DNA of 64,000 nucleotides. It comes from Diaphorobacter caeni. GTDB lineage: Bacteria > Pseudomonadota > Gammaproteobacteria > Burkholderiales > Burkholderiaceae_C. Positions 26,008-36,436 of the stretch are shown piece by piece. The position numbers and the translations under genes are program-made. How positions within the stretch are numbered: position 1 is the first letter of the stretch; the number at the start of each line of letters is the position of its first letter. Location: positions 124,001-188,000 of the forward strand of contig NZ_JADKYZ010000002.1 of the NCBI RefSeq assembly GCF_015354245.1, written 5' to 3'. The notes below the pieces were generated by a model. That model saw only the letters and a program-made list of their open reading frames with translations, did no database searches and was not told the DNA's origin.

Positions 26008-27084
26008 TTATTTCCAGATGTTCCATGGCGACAGCAGCCAGGCGGCAATCACGAGCAGCCAGATCAGCGTCACAGGAATGAAGATCTTCCAGCCCAGGCG
26101 CATGATCTGGTCATAGCGGAAGCGCGGGAAGGTTGCGCGGATCCAGATGAACATGGACACCACGAGGAAGGTCTTGATCGCCAGCCAGATCCAGCCGGGG
26201 ATGAAGCCGAGGAAGTCGAACGGCGGCAACCAGCCGCCGAGGAACATGATCACGGCGAGGATCGACACGAGCCACATGCTGGCGTATTCAGCCAGGAAGA
26301 ACACCGCGAAGCCCATGCCCGAGTACTCGACCATGTGACCGGCCACGATTTCCGCTTCGCCTTCGACCACGTCAAACGGGTGGCGGTTGGTTTCAGCGAC
26401 CGAGGAGATCAGATAGACGATGAAGATCGGGAACAGCGGCAGCCAGTTCCACGACAGGAAGCTTGCGCCCATGCTGGCGAACTGACCTTGCGATTGACCG
26501 GCGACGATCTCGGTCAGGTTCATCGAACCCGACACCATGATCACCACCAGGAAGCAGAAGCCCATGGCGATTTCGTAGGACACCATCTGCGCCGACGCGC
26601 GCAGCGCACCGAGGAAAGCGTACTTGGAGTTTGACGACCAGCCGGCGATGATCACACCGTAGACTTCGATCGAGGTGATCGCCATGATCAGCAGCAGACC
26701 TGCGTTCACGTTGGCCAGAGCGACATCGGGAGCGAAGGGAATCGCCACCCATGCGGCCAGCGCCGGCATGATCGCCATCAGCGGGCCCAGATAGAACAGG
26801 CCCTTGGCGGCAGCGGTCGGCTGGATCAGCTCCTTGGTCATCAACTTCAGGCCGTCGGCCAGAGGTTGCAGCAGACCCATGGGGCCCACGCGGTTGGGAC
26901 CAAAGCGGATCTGCATGAAGCCCAGCAGCTTGCGCTCCCACAGCGTGAGGTAGGCCACGGCGCCCATGAGCGGCGCGACGATGCAGACGATCTTCAGGAG
27001 AATCCAGAGCACCGGCCACACCACGGCCGTCCACCAGCTGGCGCTGATGGCGTTCAGGCCGCCGTTGTAGATTGCGTCGATCAT
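26008..27084 (-). CDS. nuoH: NADH-quinone oxidoreductase subunit H
   Basis: A 358-residue membrane subunit that with NuoB and NuoD forms the quinone-binding chamber. Conserved stretches include [25 protein letters not shown] and the acidic loop [24 protein letters not shown], which couples quinone chemistry to proton movement. The start overlaps the nuoG stop by 4 bases. Confidence 0.97.
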   Translation of the reverse strand: MIDAIYNGGLNAISASWWTAVVWPVLWILLKIVCIVAPLMGAVAYLTLWERKLLGFMQIRFGPNRVGPMGLLQPLADGLKLMTKELIQPTAAAKGLFYLGPLMAIMPALAAWVAIPFAPDVALANVNAGLLLIMAITSIEVYGVIIAGWSSNSKYAFLGALRASAQMVSYEIAMGFCFLVVIMVSGSMNLTEIVAGQSQGQFASMGASFLSWNWLPLFPIFIVYLISSVAETNRHPFDVVEGEAEIVAGHMVEYSGMGFAVFFLAEYASMWLVSILAVIMFLGGWLPPFDFLGFIPGWIWLAIKTFLVVSMFIWIRATFPRFRYDQIMRLGWKIFIPVTLIWLLVIAAWLLSPWNIWK

Positions 27085-29216
27085 TGCGCGGCTCCCTTCA
27101 GTGCTGCGCGACCGTCAGCAGTCAGTTGCAGCGAAGGCGCACGGCGCACCAGGCTGTCCAGTTGGTAGATGCTGGCAACGCAAGGCTCGCCTGCAGCGGC
27201 GCTGGCCGCCTTCAGAGGTGCGGACGTCGCGTTGTTCAGCAGTTCGGCGGGCACCTGCGTCACTTCACCGGCTTGCTTGCCGGTGATGCGGGTGAGCACG
27301 TCCTGCGAGGTTTCGTAGTTCATGTCGGCCAGGCCCATCAGATTGCCCAGCACGCGCAGCACCTTCCATGCGGGACGCGCATCGCCTGCGGGCTTGACCA
27401 CGGCGTGGAAGCTCTGCACGCGGCCTTCCGCGTTCACGAACGTGCCGGCGGTTTCGCTGAACGGCGTGATCGGCAGCAGCACGTCGCTGAAGTCCATGTT
27501 GGTCTTGAACGGGCTCATGGTCACGACCATCTGCGCGTTGTTCAGACCGGCCTTGGCGGCGGCGCCAGCGGCGGAGTCGAACTCGGGCTCGGTGTTCAGC
27601 AGCAGCGCGGCCTTGAGGGCGCCCTGCAGCATCTGGCCTGCATTCAGACCACCTTGCTGCGGCTGGGCCTTGACCCATTGCGCACCGACGGTGTTGGCCG
27701 CTTCGGTCAGGTAACCGACGGACGCGCCGGTGTTCTCGCCGATCCATTGGGCCAGAGCCAGCAGGTTCGAAGCGTAGCCATGGTGCGCGGCGGCGTTGCC
27801 CAGCAGGATCGCCTTGCGTTCACCGGACAGCAACGAGGCCGCCACGGCACGCGCGCCTTCGCTCACGCTGTCCACGGCGATCGGTGTCGGCATCGACTTC
27901 TCGGCGGCGACGGCGGCGACCACCTGCGCCAGCGCATCGGTCCACATCGCGGCTGGAGCCACGATCGCCTGCGATACGGGCATGGCCCAGTCGTAGACCT
28001 TGGCGTTGATCGCGTTGACCGCGCAGCCCTTGCGGGTGGCCTGACGGATGCGCTGCGCGAACAGCGGATGGTCCTTGCGCAGATTGGAGCCGACGACCAG
28101 CACCGACTGCAGCGTCGACAGCGATGCGATCGATGTGCCCAGCCATTGCACGCCTTCGCCCTTGGCGAATTCGGCGTTGCGCAGACGGTGGTCGATGTTG
28201 TCGCTGCCCACACCGCGCACGAGCGCGCCGGCCAGATACAGTTCTTCCAGCGTGCTGTGCGGGCTCACCAGAGCGCCGATGCTGTCTGCACCGTGGTCGT
28301 TCTTGATGCCGCGCAGACCATTGGCCACGTATTCGAGAGCGGTCTGCCAGTCGACTTCCTTCCACTCGCCGCCCTGCTTGAGCATGGGCTTGGTGAGGCG
28401 GTCGTCGCTGTTCAGCGCTTCATAGGAGAAGCGGTCGCGGTCGGCGATCCAGCATTCGTTGACGTCTTCGTTCTCGAGCGGAACGACGCGCATGACCTTG
28501 TGGTTCTTGACCTGAACGATCAGGTTCGAGCCTGTCGAATCGTGCGGCGACACCGACTTGCGGCGCGACAGCTCCCAGGTGCGGGCGCTGTAGCGGAAAG
28601 GCTTGCTGGTGAGCGCGCCGACCGGGCAGATGTCGATCATGTTGCCCGAGAGTTCGGAGTCGACCGTATCGCCCACGACCGTGGTGATTTCGGAATGCTC
28701 GCCACGATGGATCATGCCCAGCTCCATCACGCCGGCCACTTCCTGACCGAAACGCACGCAGCGGGTGCAGTGGATGCAGCGGCTCATTTCCTGCATGGAA
28801 ATCAGCGGACCGACGTCCTTGACGGGAACGACGCGCTTTTCTTCTTCATAGCGCGAACCGCTGCCGCCGTAGCCGACGGCCAGATCCTGCAGCTGGCACT
28901 CGCCGCCCTGATCGCAGATCGGGCAATCCAGCGGGTGATTGATCAGCAGGAATTCCATCACCGATTGCTGGGCCTTGATGGCCTTGTCGCTCTTGGTGCG
29001 GACAATCATGCCCTGCGTCACCGGCGTGGCGCAGGCGGGCATCGGCTTGGGAGCCTTTTCGACATCCACAAGGCACATGCGGCAGTTGGCCGCGATGGAC
29101 AGCTTCTTGTGGTAGCAGAAGTGTGGAATGTAGGTACCGGCCTTCTCGGCGGCATGCATGACCATGCTGCCTTCCGATATCTCTACCTTCTTACCGTCCA
29201 GTTCAATTTCAACCAT
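27081..29216 (-). CDS. nuoG: NADH-quinone oxidoreductase subunit G
   Basis: A 711-residue iron-sulfur subunit of the peripheral arm with a molybdopterin-oxidoreductase-like C-terminal part. The N-terminal ferredoxin domain has [15 protein letters not shown] and a later Cys (PACATP) for the [2Fe-2S] cluster. [17 protein letters not shown] and ICPVGA supply ligands of the [4Fe-4S] clusters. The C-terminal part lost cofactor binding in the family and is structural. Length fits the shorter betaproteobacterial/mitochondrial form rather than the E. coli form of about 900 residues. Confidence 0.97.
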   Translation of the reverse strand: MVEIELDGKKVEISEGSMVMHAAEKAGTYIPHFCYHKKLSIAANCRMCLVDVEKAPKPMPACATPVTQGMIVRTKSDKAIKAQQSVMEFLLINHPLDCPICDQGGECQLQDLAVGYGGSGSRYEEEKRVVPVKDVGPLISMQEMSRCIHCTRCVRFGQEVAGVMELGMIHRGEHSEITTVVGDTVDSELSGNMIDICPVGALTSKPFRYSARTWELSRRKSVSPHDSTGSNLIVQVKNHKVMRVVPLENEDVNECWIADRDRFSYEALNSDDRLTKPMLKQGGEWKEVDWQTALEYVANGLRGIKNDHGADSIGALVSPHSTLEELYLAGALVRGVGSDNIDHRLRNAEFAKGEGVQWLGTSIASLSTLQSVLVVGSNLRKDHPLFAQRIRQATRKGCAVNAINAKVYDWAMPVSQAIVAPAAMWTDALAQVVAAVAAEKSMPTPIAVDSVSEGARAVAASLLSGERKAILLGNAAAHHGYASNLLALAQWIGENTGASVGYLTEAANTVGAQWVKAQPQQGGLNAGQMLQGALKAALLLNTEPEFDSAAGAAAKAGLNNAQMVVTMSPFKTNMDFSDVLLPITPFSETAGTFVNAEGRVQSFHAVVKPAGDARPAWKVLRVLGNLMGLADMNYETSQDVLTRITGKQAGEVTQVPAELLNNATSAPLKAASAAAGEPCVASIYQLDSLVRRAPSLQLTADGRAALKGAAQ

Positions 29217-29239
29217 ATTGTTTCTCGCGATCCGGCGGC

Positions 29240-30592
29240 TTATGCAGCCTGCTTGGAAGCGTTCTGGATCTTCGCTTCAAACTCGTGACGGAAGTGCTTG
29301 ATCATGGCGCGCACCGGCATCGCTGCCGCATCGCCGAGCGCACAGATCGTGCGGCCCATGATGTTCAGTGACACCGAATCCAGCAATTCGATATCTTCCG
29401 GACGGCCTTCGCCGTGCTGAATGCGGTTGACCACGCGCCACAGCCAGCCCGTGCCTTCGCGGCAGGGGGTGCACTGTCCGCACGATTCGTGGGAATAGAA
29501 GTACGACAGACGCAGCAGGCTCTCGACCATGTCGCGCGAGTCGTCCATCACGATCACGGCGCCCGAGCCCAGCATCGAGCCGGCCTTGGAGATGGAGTCG
29601 TAGTCCATCGTGCATTGCATCATGATGTCGGCGGGCAGCACCGGCGACGAGGATCCACCGGGGATCACGGCCTTGAGCTTGCGGCCGGTGCGCACACCGC
29701 CCGCGAGCTCCAGCAAGGTGCTGAATGGCGTACCCATCGGCACTTCGAAGTTGCCGGGGTTGTTCACGTCACCGCTCACCGAGAAGATCTTGGTGCCGCC
29801 GTTGTTGGGCTTGCCGCATTCGAGGTAGGCCTGGCCACCGTTGCGGATGATCCAGGGCACGGCCGCGAACGTTTCCGTGTTGTTGATGGTCGTCGGCTTG
29901 CCGTACAGACCGAAGCTGGCCGGGAACGGTGGCTTGAAGCGCGGTTGGCCCTTCTTGCCTTCAAGCGATTCCAGCAGCGCGGTTTCTTCGCCGCAGATGT
30001 AGGCGCCGAAACCGTGGGCGGCATGCAGCTGGAAGCTGAAGCTGCTGCCCATGATGTTGTCGCCGAGGAATCCGGCCGCACGGGCTTCTTCCAGAGCCGC
30101 TTCGAAGCGGTCATACACTTGGAAAATTTCGCCGTGGATGTAGTTGTAGCCCACCGTGATGCCCATCGCATACGCGGCAATGATCATGCCTTCGATGACG
30201 ATGTGGGGGTTGAACATCAGGATGTCGCGGTCCTTGCAGGTACCGGGCTCGCCCTCGTCCGAGTTGCAGACGAGGTGCTTCTGGCCGGGGAACTGGCGGG
30301 GCATGAAGCTCCACTTCAGACCCGTGGGGAAGCCTGCGCCGCCACGGCCACGCAAACCGCTTTCCTTCATGGTGGCGATCACCTGGTCCTGCGTCAGACC
30401 TTCGCCGCCGTCCTTGCCGAGGAGCTTGCGCAGCGCGACGTAGCCGCCGCGTGCCTCGTAGTCCTTGATGGACCAGTTGCTGCCGTTCAGACCTGCGTAG
30501 ATCTGCGGATTGATGTGACGGTCGTGGAAGCAGGTCTCGACACCCGTGGATGCGAACTTGTCCAGAACCGCATTGGCTGCTGCGTTCATCAT
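29240..30592 (-). CDS. nuoF: NADH-quinone oxidoreductase subunit F
   Basis: A 450-residue NADH-dehydrogenase subunit where NADH is oxidised. The FMN/NADH-binding [16 protein letters not shown] is at about residues 77-92, a second glycine-rich part [16 protein letters not shown] near 189-204, and the N3 [4Fe-4S] ligands in [14 protein letters not shown] near 365-378 plus a later Cys in TICALGD. It starts with ATGATG, and the first ATG overlaps the nuoE stop. Confidence 0.97.
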   Translation of the reverse strand: MMNAAANAVLDKFASTGVETCFHDRHINPQIYAGLNGSNWSIKDYEARGGYVALRKLLGKDGGEGLTQDQVIATMKESGLRGRGGAGFPTGLKWSFMPRQFPGQKHLVCNSDEGEPGTCKDRDILMFNPHIVIEGMIIAAYAMGITVGYNYIHGEIFQVYDRFEAALEEARAAGFLGDNIMGSSFSFQLHAAHGFGAYICGEETALLESLEGKKGQPRFKPPFPASFGLYGKPTTINNTETFAAVPWIIRNGGQAYLECGKPNNGGTKIFSVSGDVNNPGNFEVPMGTPFSTLLELAGGVRTGRKLKAVIPGGSSSPVLPADIMMQCTMDYDSISKAGSMLGSGAVIVMDDSRDMVESLLRLSYFYSHESCGQCTPCREGTGWLWRVVNRIQHGEGRPEDIELLDSVSLNIMGRTICALGDAAAMPVRAMIKHFRHEFEAKIQNASKQAA

Positions 30593-31080
30593 GCCTTGCC
30601 CTCCGCGGCCTTCAGGTCAGCGATCAACTCGTCGAGTTTTTCGTTGCTCATGAAGCTGCACATGTGGCGGTCATTCACCAGCATCACGGGCGAATCGGCG
30701 CAGGCGCCGAGACATTCCGACTGCTGCAGCGTGAACATGCCATCGGCCGTGGTCTCGCCCATCTTCACGCCGAGCCTGTGCTCGAGGTGGTGCAGCGCCT
30801 TGTAGCCGTCGCGCAGCTGGCATGGCAGGTTGGTGCACACGTTGAGCTTGTACTTGCCGACGGGCTGCTGGTTGTACATGTTGTAGAACGTGGTGACTTC
30901 GTGCACCGCGATCTCTGGCATGCCCAGCACTTCGGCGATCACCGCCTCGCTCTCGGCACTCACCCAGCCCTGTTCCTGCTGGACGATGGACAGGCACGCC
31001 ATGACGGCGGACTGCTTCTGGTCAGCCGGGTACTTGGCCACCTCACGCGCAAAGCGTTCTTTGGTCGCTTCGGTAATCAT
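30589..31080 (-). CDS. nuoE: NADH-quinone oxidoreductase subunit E
   Basis: A 163-residue thioredoxin-like [2Fe-2S] subunit carrying cluster N1a. The four ligands lie in CTNLPC (C-x4-C) and CLGAC (C-x3-C), as in the family. It overlaps nuoD upstream and nuoF downstream by 4 bases each, giving a tightly coupled D-E-F translation unit. Confidence 0.97.
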   Translation of the reverse strand: MITEATKERFAREVAKYPADQKQSAVMACLSIVQQEQGWVSAESEAVIAEVLGMPEIAVHEVTTFYNMYNQQPVGKYKLNVCTNLPCQLRDGYKALHHLEHRLGVKMGETTADGMFTLQQSECLGACADSPVMLVNDRHMCSFMSNEKLDELIADLKAAEGKA

Positions 31081-32330
31081 CGGTCAACGTCTCCAAACAC
31101 GATGTCCAGGGTGCTCAGCACCATCACAGCATCGGCCAGCATGTGGCCGCGGCACAGTTCGTCCATGGCGGACAGATGTGCGAATCCTGGTGGACGGATC
31201 TTCAGGCGATAAGGCTTGTTCGCACCATCGCTGATCAGGTAAATGCCGAACTCGCCCTTGGGGTGTTCGACGGATGCGTAGGCTTCGCCTTCCGGCACGT
31301 GGAAGCCTTCGGTGAAGAGCTTGAAATGGTGGATCAGATCCTCCATGTTGCTCTTCATGCCTTCACGGTCCGGCGGTGCGATCTTGTTGTTGTCGGTGAT
31401 GACCGGGCCGGGGTTGGCCTTGAGCCAGTCCACGCACTGCTTGATGATGCGGTTGGACTCGCGCATTTCGGCCACGCGCACGAGATAGCGGTCGTAGCAG
31501 TCGCCCTTGGTGCCCACCGGCACGTCGAAGTCCATGCGGTCATAGACTTCGTAGGGCTGCGTCTTTCGCATGTCCCAGGCCACGCCGGATGCACGCAGCA
31601 TCGGGCCGGTCAGGCCGAGGTTCATCGCGCGCTCTGCGGTCACCACGCCGATGTCCACGTTGCGCTGCTTCCAGATGCGGTTGTCGGTGAGCAGTGTTTC
31701 GTACTCGTCGCAATTCTTGGGGAAGCGGGCCGTGAAATCGTCGATGAAGTCGAGCAGCGTGCCCTGACGGTTCTTGTTGATTTCCTCGATGGCGCGGGCG
31801 TTGCGGATCTTGCTCGCCTTGTACTGCGGCATCGATTCCGGCAGATCGCGGTAGACACCGCCCGGACGGAAGTAAGCGGCGTGCATGCGCGCGCCAGAGA
31901 CGGCCTCGTACATGTCCATCAGGTCTTCACGTTCGCGGAACGAGTAGATCAGGATGGTGGAACTGCCCGCGTCGTTGCCCGAGGAACCCAGCCACATCAG
32001 GTGATTCATGATGCGGGTGATTTCGGAATACATCACGCGGATGTACTGCGCGCGGATCGGCACCTCGATGCCGAGCAGCTTCTCAATCGCGAGGCAGTAG
32101 GCATGCTCATTGCACATCATCGAGCAGTAATCCAGTCGGTCCATGTAGGGCAGCGACTGGATGTAGGTCTTGCTCTCGGCGAGCTTCTCGGTTGCGCGGT
32201 GCAGCAGGCCGATGTGGGGGTCGGCACGCTGGACGACTTCGCCGTCCAGCTCCAGCACCAGACGCAGCACACCGTGCGCTGCCGGGTGCTGCGGACCAAA
32301 GTTCAGGGAATAGTTCTTGATTTCAGCCAT
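31077..32330 (-). CDS. nuoD: NADH-quinone oxidoreductase subunit D
   Basis: A 417-residue subunit of the hydrogenase-like module that forms the quinone headgroup site with NuoB. Conserved parts: [22 protein letters not shown] at the N-terminus, containing the quinone-site His, [14 protein letters not shown], and the C-terminal IVFGDVDR. NuoC and NuoD are separate genes, not fused as in E. coli. Confidence 0.97.
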   Translation of the reverse strand: MAEIKNYSLNFGPQHPAAHGVLRLVLELDGEVVQRADPHIGLLHRATEKLAESKTYIQSLPYMDRLDYCSMMCNEHAYCLAIEKLLGIEVPIRAQYIRVMYSEITRIMNHLMWLGSSGNDAGSSTILIYSFREREDLMDMYEAVSGARMHAAYFRPGGVYRDLPESMPQYKASKIRNARAIEEINKNRQGTLLDFIDDFTARFPKNCDEYETLLTDNRIWKQRNVDIGVVTAERAMNLGLTGPMLRASGVAWDMRKTQPYEVYDRMDFDVPVGTKGDCYDRYLVRVAEMRESNRIIKQCVDWLKANPGPVITDNNKIAPPDREGMKSNMEDLIHHFKLFTEGFHVPEGEAYASVEHPKGEFGIYLISDGANKPYRLKIRPPGFAHLSAMDELCRGHMLADAVMVLSTLDIVFGDVDR

Positions 32331-32363
32331 GTTCTTCCGTCAAAAAGGCGCCATAGGCGCCTC

Positions 32364-32972
32364 TCAGTGCAGGCCTCCGTATTTGTCTTCCCGGATGATG
32401 CGCGGCGTGATCTCGCGGGGCTCGATGGTGACCGGCTGGTACACGACACGGGCAGCCTCGGCGTCGTAACGCATTTCGACATGACCGGAGAGCGGGAAGT
32501 CCTTGCGGAACGGGTGACCGATGAAGCCGTAGTCCGTGAGAATGCGGCGCAGATCGTCGTGGCCATCGAACACGATGCCATACAGGTCGAACGCCTCGCG
32601 CTCGAACCAGTTGGCAGCGCTCCAGATCTCGGACAGCGTGGGCAGCACGGGAAAGTCGTCGTCGGCGCAGAACACACGCACGCGCACGCGCTGGTTCAGG
32701 CTGATCGAGAGCAGGTGCGACACTGCGGCGAAGCGCGGGCCATCCGTGCCAACACCGGCATAGTCGGAATAGTCGACGCCACACAGATCCAGCAGGACCT
32801 CGAACTTGCAGCCCGGCGCATCGTGCAGCAGACGCATCGCATCCACATAGTGGGCCGGGGACACTTCGATCGTCACTTCGTCGAGCGCCACCGTCACCGA
32901 GCGAGCTTTGTCGCCCAGCACTGCAGCCAGATTGCTTTTCAGGACTTCAGGGTGAATTGCATTGACAGTCAT
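32364..32972 (-). CDS. nuoC: NADH-quinone oxidoreductase subunit C
   Basis: A 202-residue peripheral-arm subunit without cofactors. The family motif [40 protein letters not shown] is present in full around residues 125-165. An in-frame codon 24 bases further upstream would overlap nuoB, but this ATG has GAGGTGA at the correct distance, so it is the chosen start. It lies 10 bases after nuoB. Confidence 0.97.
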   Translation of the reverse strand: MTVNAIHPEVLKSNLAAVLGDKARSVTVALDEVTIEVSPAHYVDAMRLLHDAPGCKFEVLLDLCGVDYSDYAGVGTDGPRFAAVSHLLSISLNQRVRVRVFCADDDFPVLPTLSEIWSAANWFEREAFDLYGIVFDGHDDLRRILTDYGFIGHPFRKDFPLSGHVEMRYDAEAARVVYQPVTIEPREITPRIIREDKYGGLH

Positions 32973-32982
32973 GTTCACCTCT

Positions 32983-33462
32983 TCAGACACGAGCAATGGT
33001 GTGGGTGCGGCGAATCTTCTGCTGCAACTGGATGATGCCGTAGATCAGCGCTTCGGCCGTCGGAGGGCAGCCGGGCACATAGACGTCCACCGGCACGATG
33101 CGGTCGCAGCCGCGCACCACGGAGTAACTGTAGTGGTAGTAGCCGCCGCCATTGGCGCACGACCCCATGGAGATCACCCAGCGGGGCTCGGACATCTGGT
33201 CGTACACCTTGCGCATGGCGGGAGCCATCTTGTTGCACAGCGTGCCGGCCACGATCATCAGATCGGAGTGGCGTGGGCTGGCGCGGAACACTTCGGCGCC
33301 GAAGCGGCCGATGTCGTAACGCGCGGCGGCCGCATGCATCATCTCCACCGCACAACAGGCCAGACCGAAGGTCATGGGCCAAATCGATCCGGTCTTGGCC
33401 CAGTTCACCACCGAGTCGTAGCTCGTGGTGACGAAGCCCTTGCTCATCACACCTTCAATCAT
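32983..33462 (-). CDS. nuoB: NADH-quinone oxidoreductase subunit B
   Basis: A 159-residue subunit carrying the terminal [4Fe-4S] cluster N2, which reduces ubiquinone. Tandem cysteines in ACCAVEMM, the Cys in [13 protein letters not shown], and [11 protein letters not shown] give the four ligands. Spacing to nuoA is 24 bases. Confidence 0.97.
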   Translation of the reverse strand: MIEGVMSKGFVTTSYDSVVNWAKTGSIWPMTFGLACCAVEMMHAAAARYDIGRFGAEVFRASPRHSDLMIVAGTLCNKMAPAMRKVYDQMSEPRWVISMGSCANGGGYYHYSYSVVRGCDRIVPVDVYVPGCPPTAEALIYGIIQLQQKIRRTHTIARV

Positions 33463-33486
33463 CGCGTTTGTCCTTGTTGCGAGCGG

Positions 33487-33846
33487 TTATTCCCAGTCCA
33501 GGGCGCCCTTTTTCCACTCGTAGGCGAAGCCCACGACCAGAATGGCCAGGAAGACCAGCACTGCCACAAATCCTGTCATGCCGACGTCTTGCAGAGTCAC
33601 CGCCCACGGGAAGAGGAAGGCGATTTCCAGATCGAACAGGATGAAGAGAATGGCAACGAGGTAGTAACGCACATCGAACTTCATTCGAGCGTCATCAAAT
33701 GCCTCAAAGCCGCATTCGTAAGGGGAGTTTTTTGCCGCGTCCGGGCGATTGGGGCCCAGAATGTACCCCAAAAGCAGAGGTACGACGCCTACGCCGATCC
33801 CCACCAGGATGAACAGGAGGACGGGGAGGTATTGATCGAGGTTCAT
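33487..33846 (-). CDS. nuoA: NADH-quinone oxidoreductase subunit A
   Basis: A 119-residue membrane subunit with three helices and the conserved [23 protein letters not shown] loop, which lines the entrance of the quinone chamber. It is the first gene of the fourteen-gene operon. Upstream on the same strand lie a long hairpin and tRNA-Leu, with no independent promoter clearly visible between, so read-through from the tRNA promoter is plausible. Ribosome-binding site GGTGAG is 8 bases before the ATG. Confidence 0.97.
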   Translation of the reverse strand: MNLDQYLPVLLFILVGIGVGVVPLLLGYILGPNRPDAAKNSPYECGFEAFDDARMKFDVRYYLVAILFILFDLEIAFLFPWAVTLQDVGMTGFVAVLVFLAILVVGFAYEWKKGALDWE

Positions 33847-33874
33847 CGGAGGCGCTCACCGCAGAAGGCCAGAA

Positions 33875-33907
33875 CCCAGGCTTGTTGCTTGCTCGAACAA
33901 GCCTGGG
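33875..33907 (-). promoter_or_regulatory. Perfect 12-bp hairpin between tRNA-Leu and nuoA
   Basis: CCCAGGCTTGTT (33875-33886) pairs perfectly with AACAAGCCTGGG (33896-33907) around a 9-base loop. In the nuo direction it is followed by TTCTGG, not by a T-run, so it is not a standard terminator. It may be an RNA-processing or partial-termination element separating the mature tRNA from the nuo mRNA, or may protect the mRNA 5' end. Confidence 0.6.
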
Positions 33908-33923
33908 ATTGGTCTTTGTGTAT

Positions 33924-34008
33924 TGGTGCCGTCGGCGAGACTCGAACTCGCACAGCTTTCGCCACTACCCCCTCAAGATAGCGTGTCTACCAATTTCACC
34001 ACGACGGC
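33924..34008 (-). tRNA. tRNA-Leu (anticodon GAG)
   Basis: An 85-base class II tRNA including an encoded CCA. Acceptor stem GCCGTCG / CGACGGC, anticodon loop TTGAGGG with anticodon GAG (reads CUC/CUU), long variable arm, and T-loop GTTCGAGTC are all present. A tRNA-Leu just ahead of nuoA is common in Burkholderiales. Confidence 0.95.
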
Positions 34009-34077
34009 TTTTGACTGTGTCCGGATGGCATGAGGAACCTGCTTCGCAGATTTGTTTGGCTTTCCAGACAGAACGAA

Positions 34078-34105
34078 ATTCTACCCCGGAAAAACCCTGT
34101 CACAA
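34078..34105 (-). promoter_or_regulatory. Candidate promoter for tRNA-Leu and nuo operon
   Basis: On the minus strand TTGTGA (34100-34105) and TAGAAT (34078-34083) are separated by 16 bases, about 70 bases before the tRNA. No other good sigma-70 match was noticed between secG and the tRNA. Confidence 0.45.
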
Positions 34106-34133
34106 CCAAAGAACGGAAATATTTCTCAGCTTT

Positions 34134-34520
34134 TTAGTTTTTAGGAATTTCCGCAGCGCCAGATGCAGGCACGGCAGCGGGAACCGCCACGTCGGAAGCG
34201 GCTGCGGATGCATCGCCAGCAGGGGCCGCGGCAGGAATCGATGCCGCAGGGCCTTCAAGCACGCTGCCGGTGCTCGCGGGACGCGCATTGCCAAAGTAGG
34301 CCAGCGCCAGCGTCGTCACGAAAAACACCGTCGCCAGAGCGGCCGTGGTGCGCGACAGGAAGTTGGCGCTGCCCGATGCCCCGAACAGACTGCCCGAGCT
34401 GCCGCTGCCGAATGCCGCGCCCATGTCTGCACCCTTGCCGTGCTGCACCAGGATCAGACCGATCATGCCGAGGGCGGACAGGATCTGCACCGCCAGAATA
34501 ATGTTGACAACCATACCCAT
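34134..34520 (-). CDS. secG: Protein translocase subunit SecG
   Basis: A 128-residue inner-membrane component of SecYEG. Two hydrophobic helices (about residues 3-22 and 56-73) flank the conserved cytoplasmic loop VQHGKGADMGAAFGSGSSGSLFGASGSANFLSR, the family hallmark. The C-terminal 50 residues are an Ala/Pro-rich, low-complexity tail that is not needed in the core fold. The frame is open 45 codons further upstream, but this ATG has a TAGGAG ribosome-binding site 7 bases before it. The gene lies 46 bases after tpiA on the same strand. Confidence 0.95.
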   Translation of the reverse strand: MGMVVNIILAVQILSALGMIGLILVQHGKGADMGAAFGSGSSGSLFGASGSANFLSRTTAALATVFFVTTLALAYFGNARPASTGSVLEGPAASIPAAAPAGDASAAASDVAVPAAVPASGAAEIPKN

Positions 34521-34566
34521 GTTCAAACTCCTAAATTGCTCGTACCGTTGCTGCCACCAGCGTTGA

Positions 34567-35316
34567 TCACTGGGCCGCAGAAATGATTTGCAGGAAATCG
34601 GCCGCCTTGAGCGACGCGCCCCCCACCAGCCCGCCATCAATGTCGGGCTGCGCAAGCAGCTCCGCCGCGTTGGCCGCGTTCATGCTGCCGCCGTAAAGCA
34701 GCTTGATGCCAGCGGCCTTCTGCGATGCCGCGGCCAACTGGGCACGCAGCACGGCGTGCACCTGCTGCGCCTGCTCGGGCGATGCCGTCTTGCCCGTGCC
34801 GATGGCCCATACCGGTTCATACGCCACGATGATTTCGCTCACGCAATGGCTCACCGAATGGATCGCGGCAGCCAGCTGGCGCTTGACCACAGCCTCGGTC
34901 TTGCCCTCTTCGCGCTCCGCAAGCGTCTCGCCCACGCAGACGATCGGCGTGATGCCGGCCGACAGTGCGCGCTGCGCCTTGGCACCGACGATGGCGTCGG
35001 TTTCACCGTGGTACTGGCGACGCTCCGAATGCCCGACCAGCACGTAACGCGCACCGAACTCCTTGAGCATGCCCGCCGACATCTCGCCAGTGTAGGCACC
35101 CGATTCGTGCGCCGACAGATCCTGCGCCGCCAGCGCGATGGGCGAATTGGCGACCAGTTGCTGCACCTGCGCAAGATAGGGAGCAGGCACGGCGACGGCG
35201 ATGTCGCAGCGCGCACGCGCACCGACACCTTCGCGCAGCGCGCTCAGCAGCGCGGCATTGGCAGCCAGACTGCCATTCATCTTCCAGTTTCCGGCGATGA
35301 GTTTCTTGTTGTTCAT
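34567..35316 (-). CDS. tpiA: Triosephosphate isomerase
   Basis: A 249-residue TIM-barrel enzyme interconverting dihydroxyacetone phosphate and glyceraldehyde 3-phosphate. GNWKMNG carries the catalytic Lys, GHSERRQ the electrophilic His, and [14 protein letters not shown] the catalytic Glu and mobile loop 6. [14 protein letters not shown] closes the phosphate site. The start overlaps the upstream oxidoreductase stop (ATGA), which fixes it and implies coupling. The tpiA-secG order is usual in this group. Confidence 0.97.
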   Translation of the reverse strand: MNNKKLIAGNWKMNGSLAANAALLSALREGVGARARCDIAVAVPAPYLAQVQQLVANSPIALAAQDLSAHESGAYTGEMSAGMLKEFGARYVLVGHSERRQYHGETDAIVGAKAQRALSAGITPIVCVGETLAEREEGKTEAVVKRQLAAAIHSVSHCVSEIIVAYEPVWAIGTGKTASPEQAQQVHAVLRAQLAAASQKAAGIKLLYGGSMNAANAAELLAQPDIDGGLVGGASLKAADFLQIISAAQ

Positions 35317-36317
35317 GTGCCCCAAGTCAGAATGATCTTGCCTGTATGTTGATTGGATTCCATCAGTTCGTGGGCCCGCGCCGCCTCCGCCGCCGGGAAC
35401 ACGCTGTGAATGATGGGTCGCACCTTGCCGGATTCAAGCAGTGGCCAGACTCGCTCGCAGAGCGCCTGCGCAATCGCCGCCTTGAACGCCACGGGACGAG
35501 GACGCAGCGTCGAACCGGTGATCGTGATGCGACGACGCAGCACAAGCCCCGCGTTGAATTCCGATTTCACGCCGCCCTGCACCGCGATGATGACGATACG
35601 GCCATCTTCGGCGACGCACTCGACCTCGCGCGCGACATAGTCGCCCGCCACCATGTCGAGCACCACATCGGCACCCTTGCCATCCGTGATGCGCTTGACC
35701 TCGGCGACGAAGTCCTGCGTCTTGTAGTTGATCGCGTGATCCGCACCGAGCGACAGGCAGTTCGCGCACTTGTCGTCGCTGCCGGCCGTCACGATGACCG
35801 TGGCGCCGAAGGCCTTGGCCAGTTGAATCGCCGTCACGCCGATACCGCTGCTGCCACCCTGAATGAGCAGGGTCTCGCCCGCCTTCAGCTGGCCACGGTC
35901 AAACACATTGCTCCAGACCGTGAAGAAGGTCTCGGGCAATGACGCCGCTTCAACGTCACTCAGTCCCGCAGGCGCGGGCAGGCACTGCTCGACCGGCGCC
36001 ACGCACCACTCGGCATAGCCGCCGCCGGCCACCAGAGCGCACACGCGGTCACCCACGCGGATGCCCGCCTTCGCCATCGCGTCGGCGTCGCCCGATTCCA
36101 CCACGCCAGCGACCTCAAGCCCCGGAATGTCGGAGGCTCCGGGCGGCGGAGCATAGTGCCCTTTGCGCTGAATCACGTCCGGGCGGTTGACACCGCTGGC
36201 CAGCACACGAATCAACAACTCGCCCTTGCCCGCATTCGGCATGGGGCGCTCACTCAACTTCAGGCCCTCGGGCGGACCAAATGCCGTGATTTCCACGGCG
36301 CGCATGTTCGTCGTCAT
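35313..36317 (-). CDS. NAD(P)H-quinone oxidoreductase, PIG3/QOR-like
   Basis: A 334-residue MDR-superfamily reductase without the zinc-binding residues. The N-terminal GroES-like part has [30 protein letters not shown], and the nucleotide-binding part [21 protein letters not shown] with a binding Rossmann motif, characteristic of PIG3-type quinone oxidoreductases. It probably reduces quinones with NADPH. It lies after the pnp terminator and overlaps tpiA, forming the head of the oxidoreductase-tpiA-secG unit. Confidence 0.9.
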   Translation of the reverse strand: MTTNMRAVEITAFGPPEGLKLSERPMPNAGKGELLIRVLASGVNRPDVIQRKGHYAPPPGASDIPGLEVAGVVESGDADAMAKAGIRVGDRVCALVAGGGYAEWCVAPVEQCLPAPAGLSDVEAASLPETFFTVWSNVFDRGQLKAGETLLIQGGSSGIGVTAIQLAKAFGATVIVTAGSDDKCANCLSLGADHAINYKTQDFVAEVKRITDGKGADVVLDMVAGDYVAREVECVAEDGRIVIIAVQGGVKSEFNAGLVLRRRITITGSTLRPRPVAFKAAIAQALCERVWPLLESGKVRPIIHSVFPAAEAARAHELMESNQHTGKIILTWGT

Positions 36318-36380
36318 CCTGAGTCATCCGAGTTGCTGAGCCCATCCATTCCACGCGGAATCAAGACAGGCCCATCAATT

Positions 36381-36420
36381 CAAAAACGAAACTGCCGCAA
36401 GCCATTTCTGGCTTGCGGCA
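36381..36420 (-). terminator. Rho-independent terminator of pnp
   Basis: Perfect 12-bp stem TGCCGCAAGCCA / TGGCTTGCGGCA (36393-36404 with 36409-36420) around a 4-base loop. On the minus strand it is followed by a T-rich run (GTTTCGTTTTTG). It lies just after the pnp stop codon. Confidence 0.9.
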
Positions 36421-36436
36421 TCCAGCCCTTCAGCGT

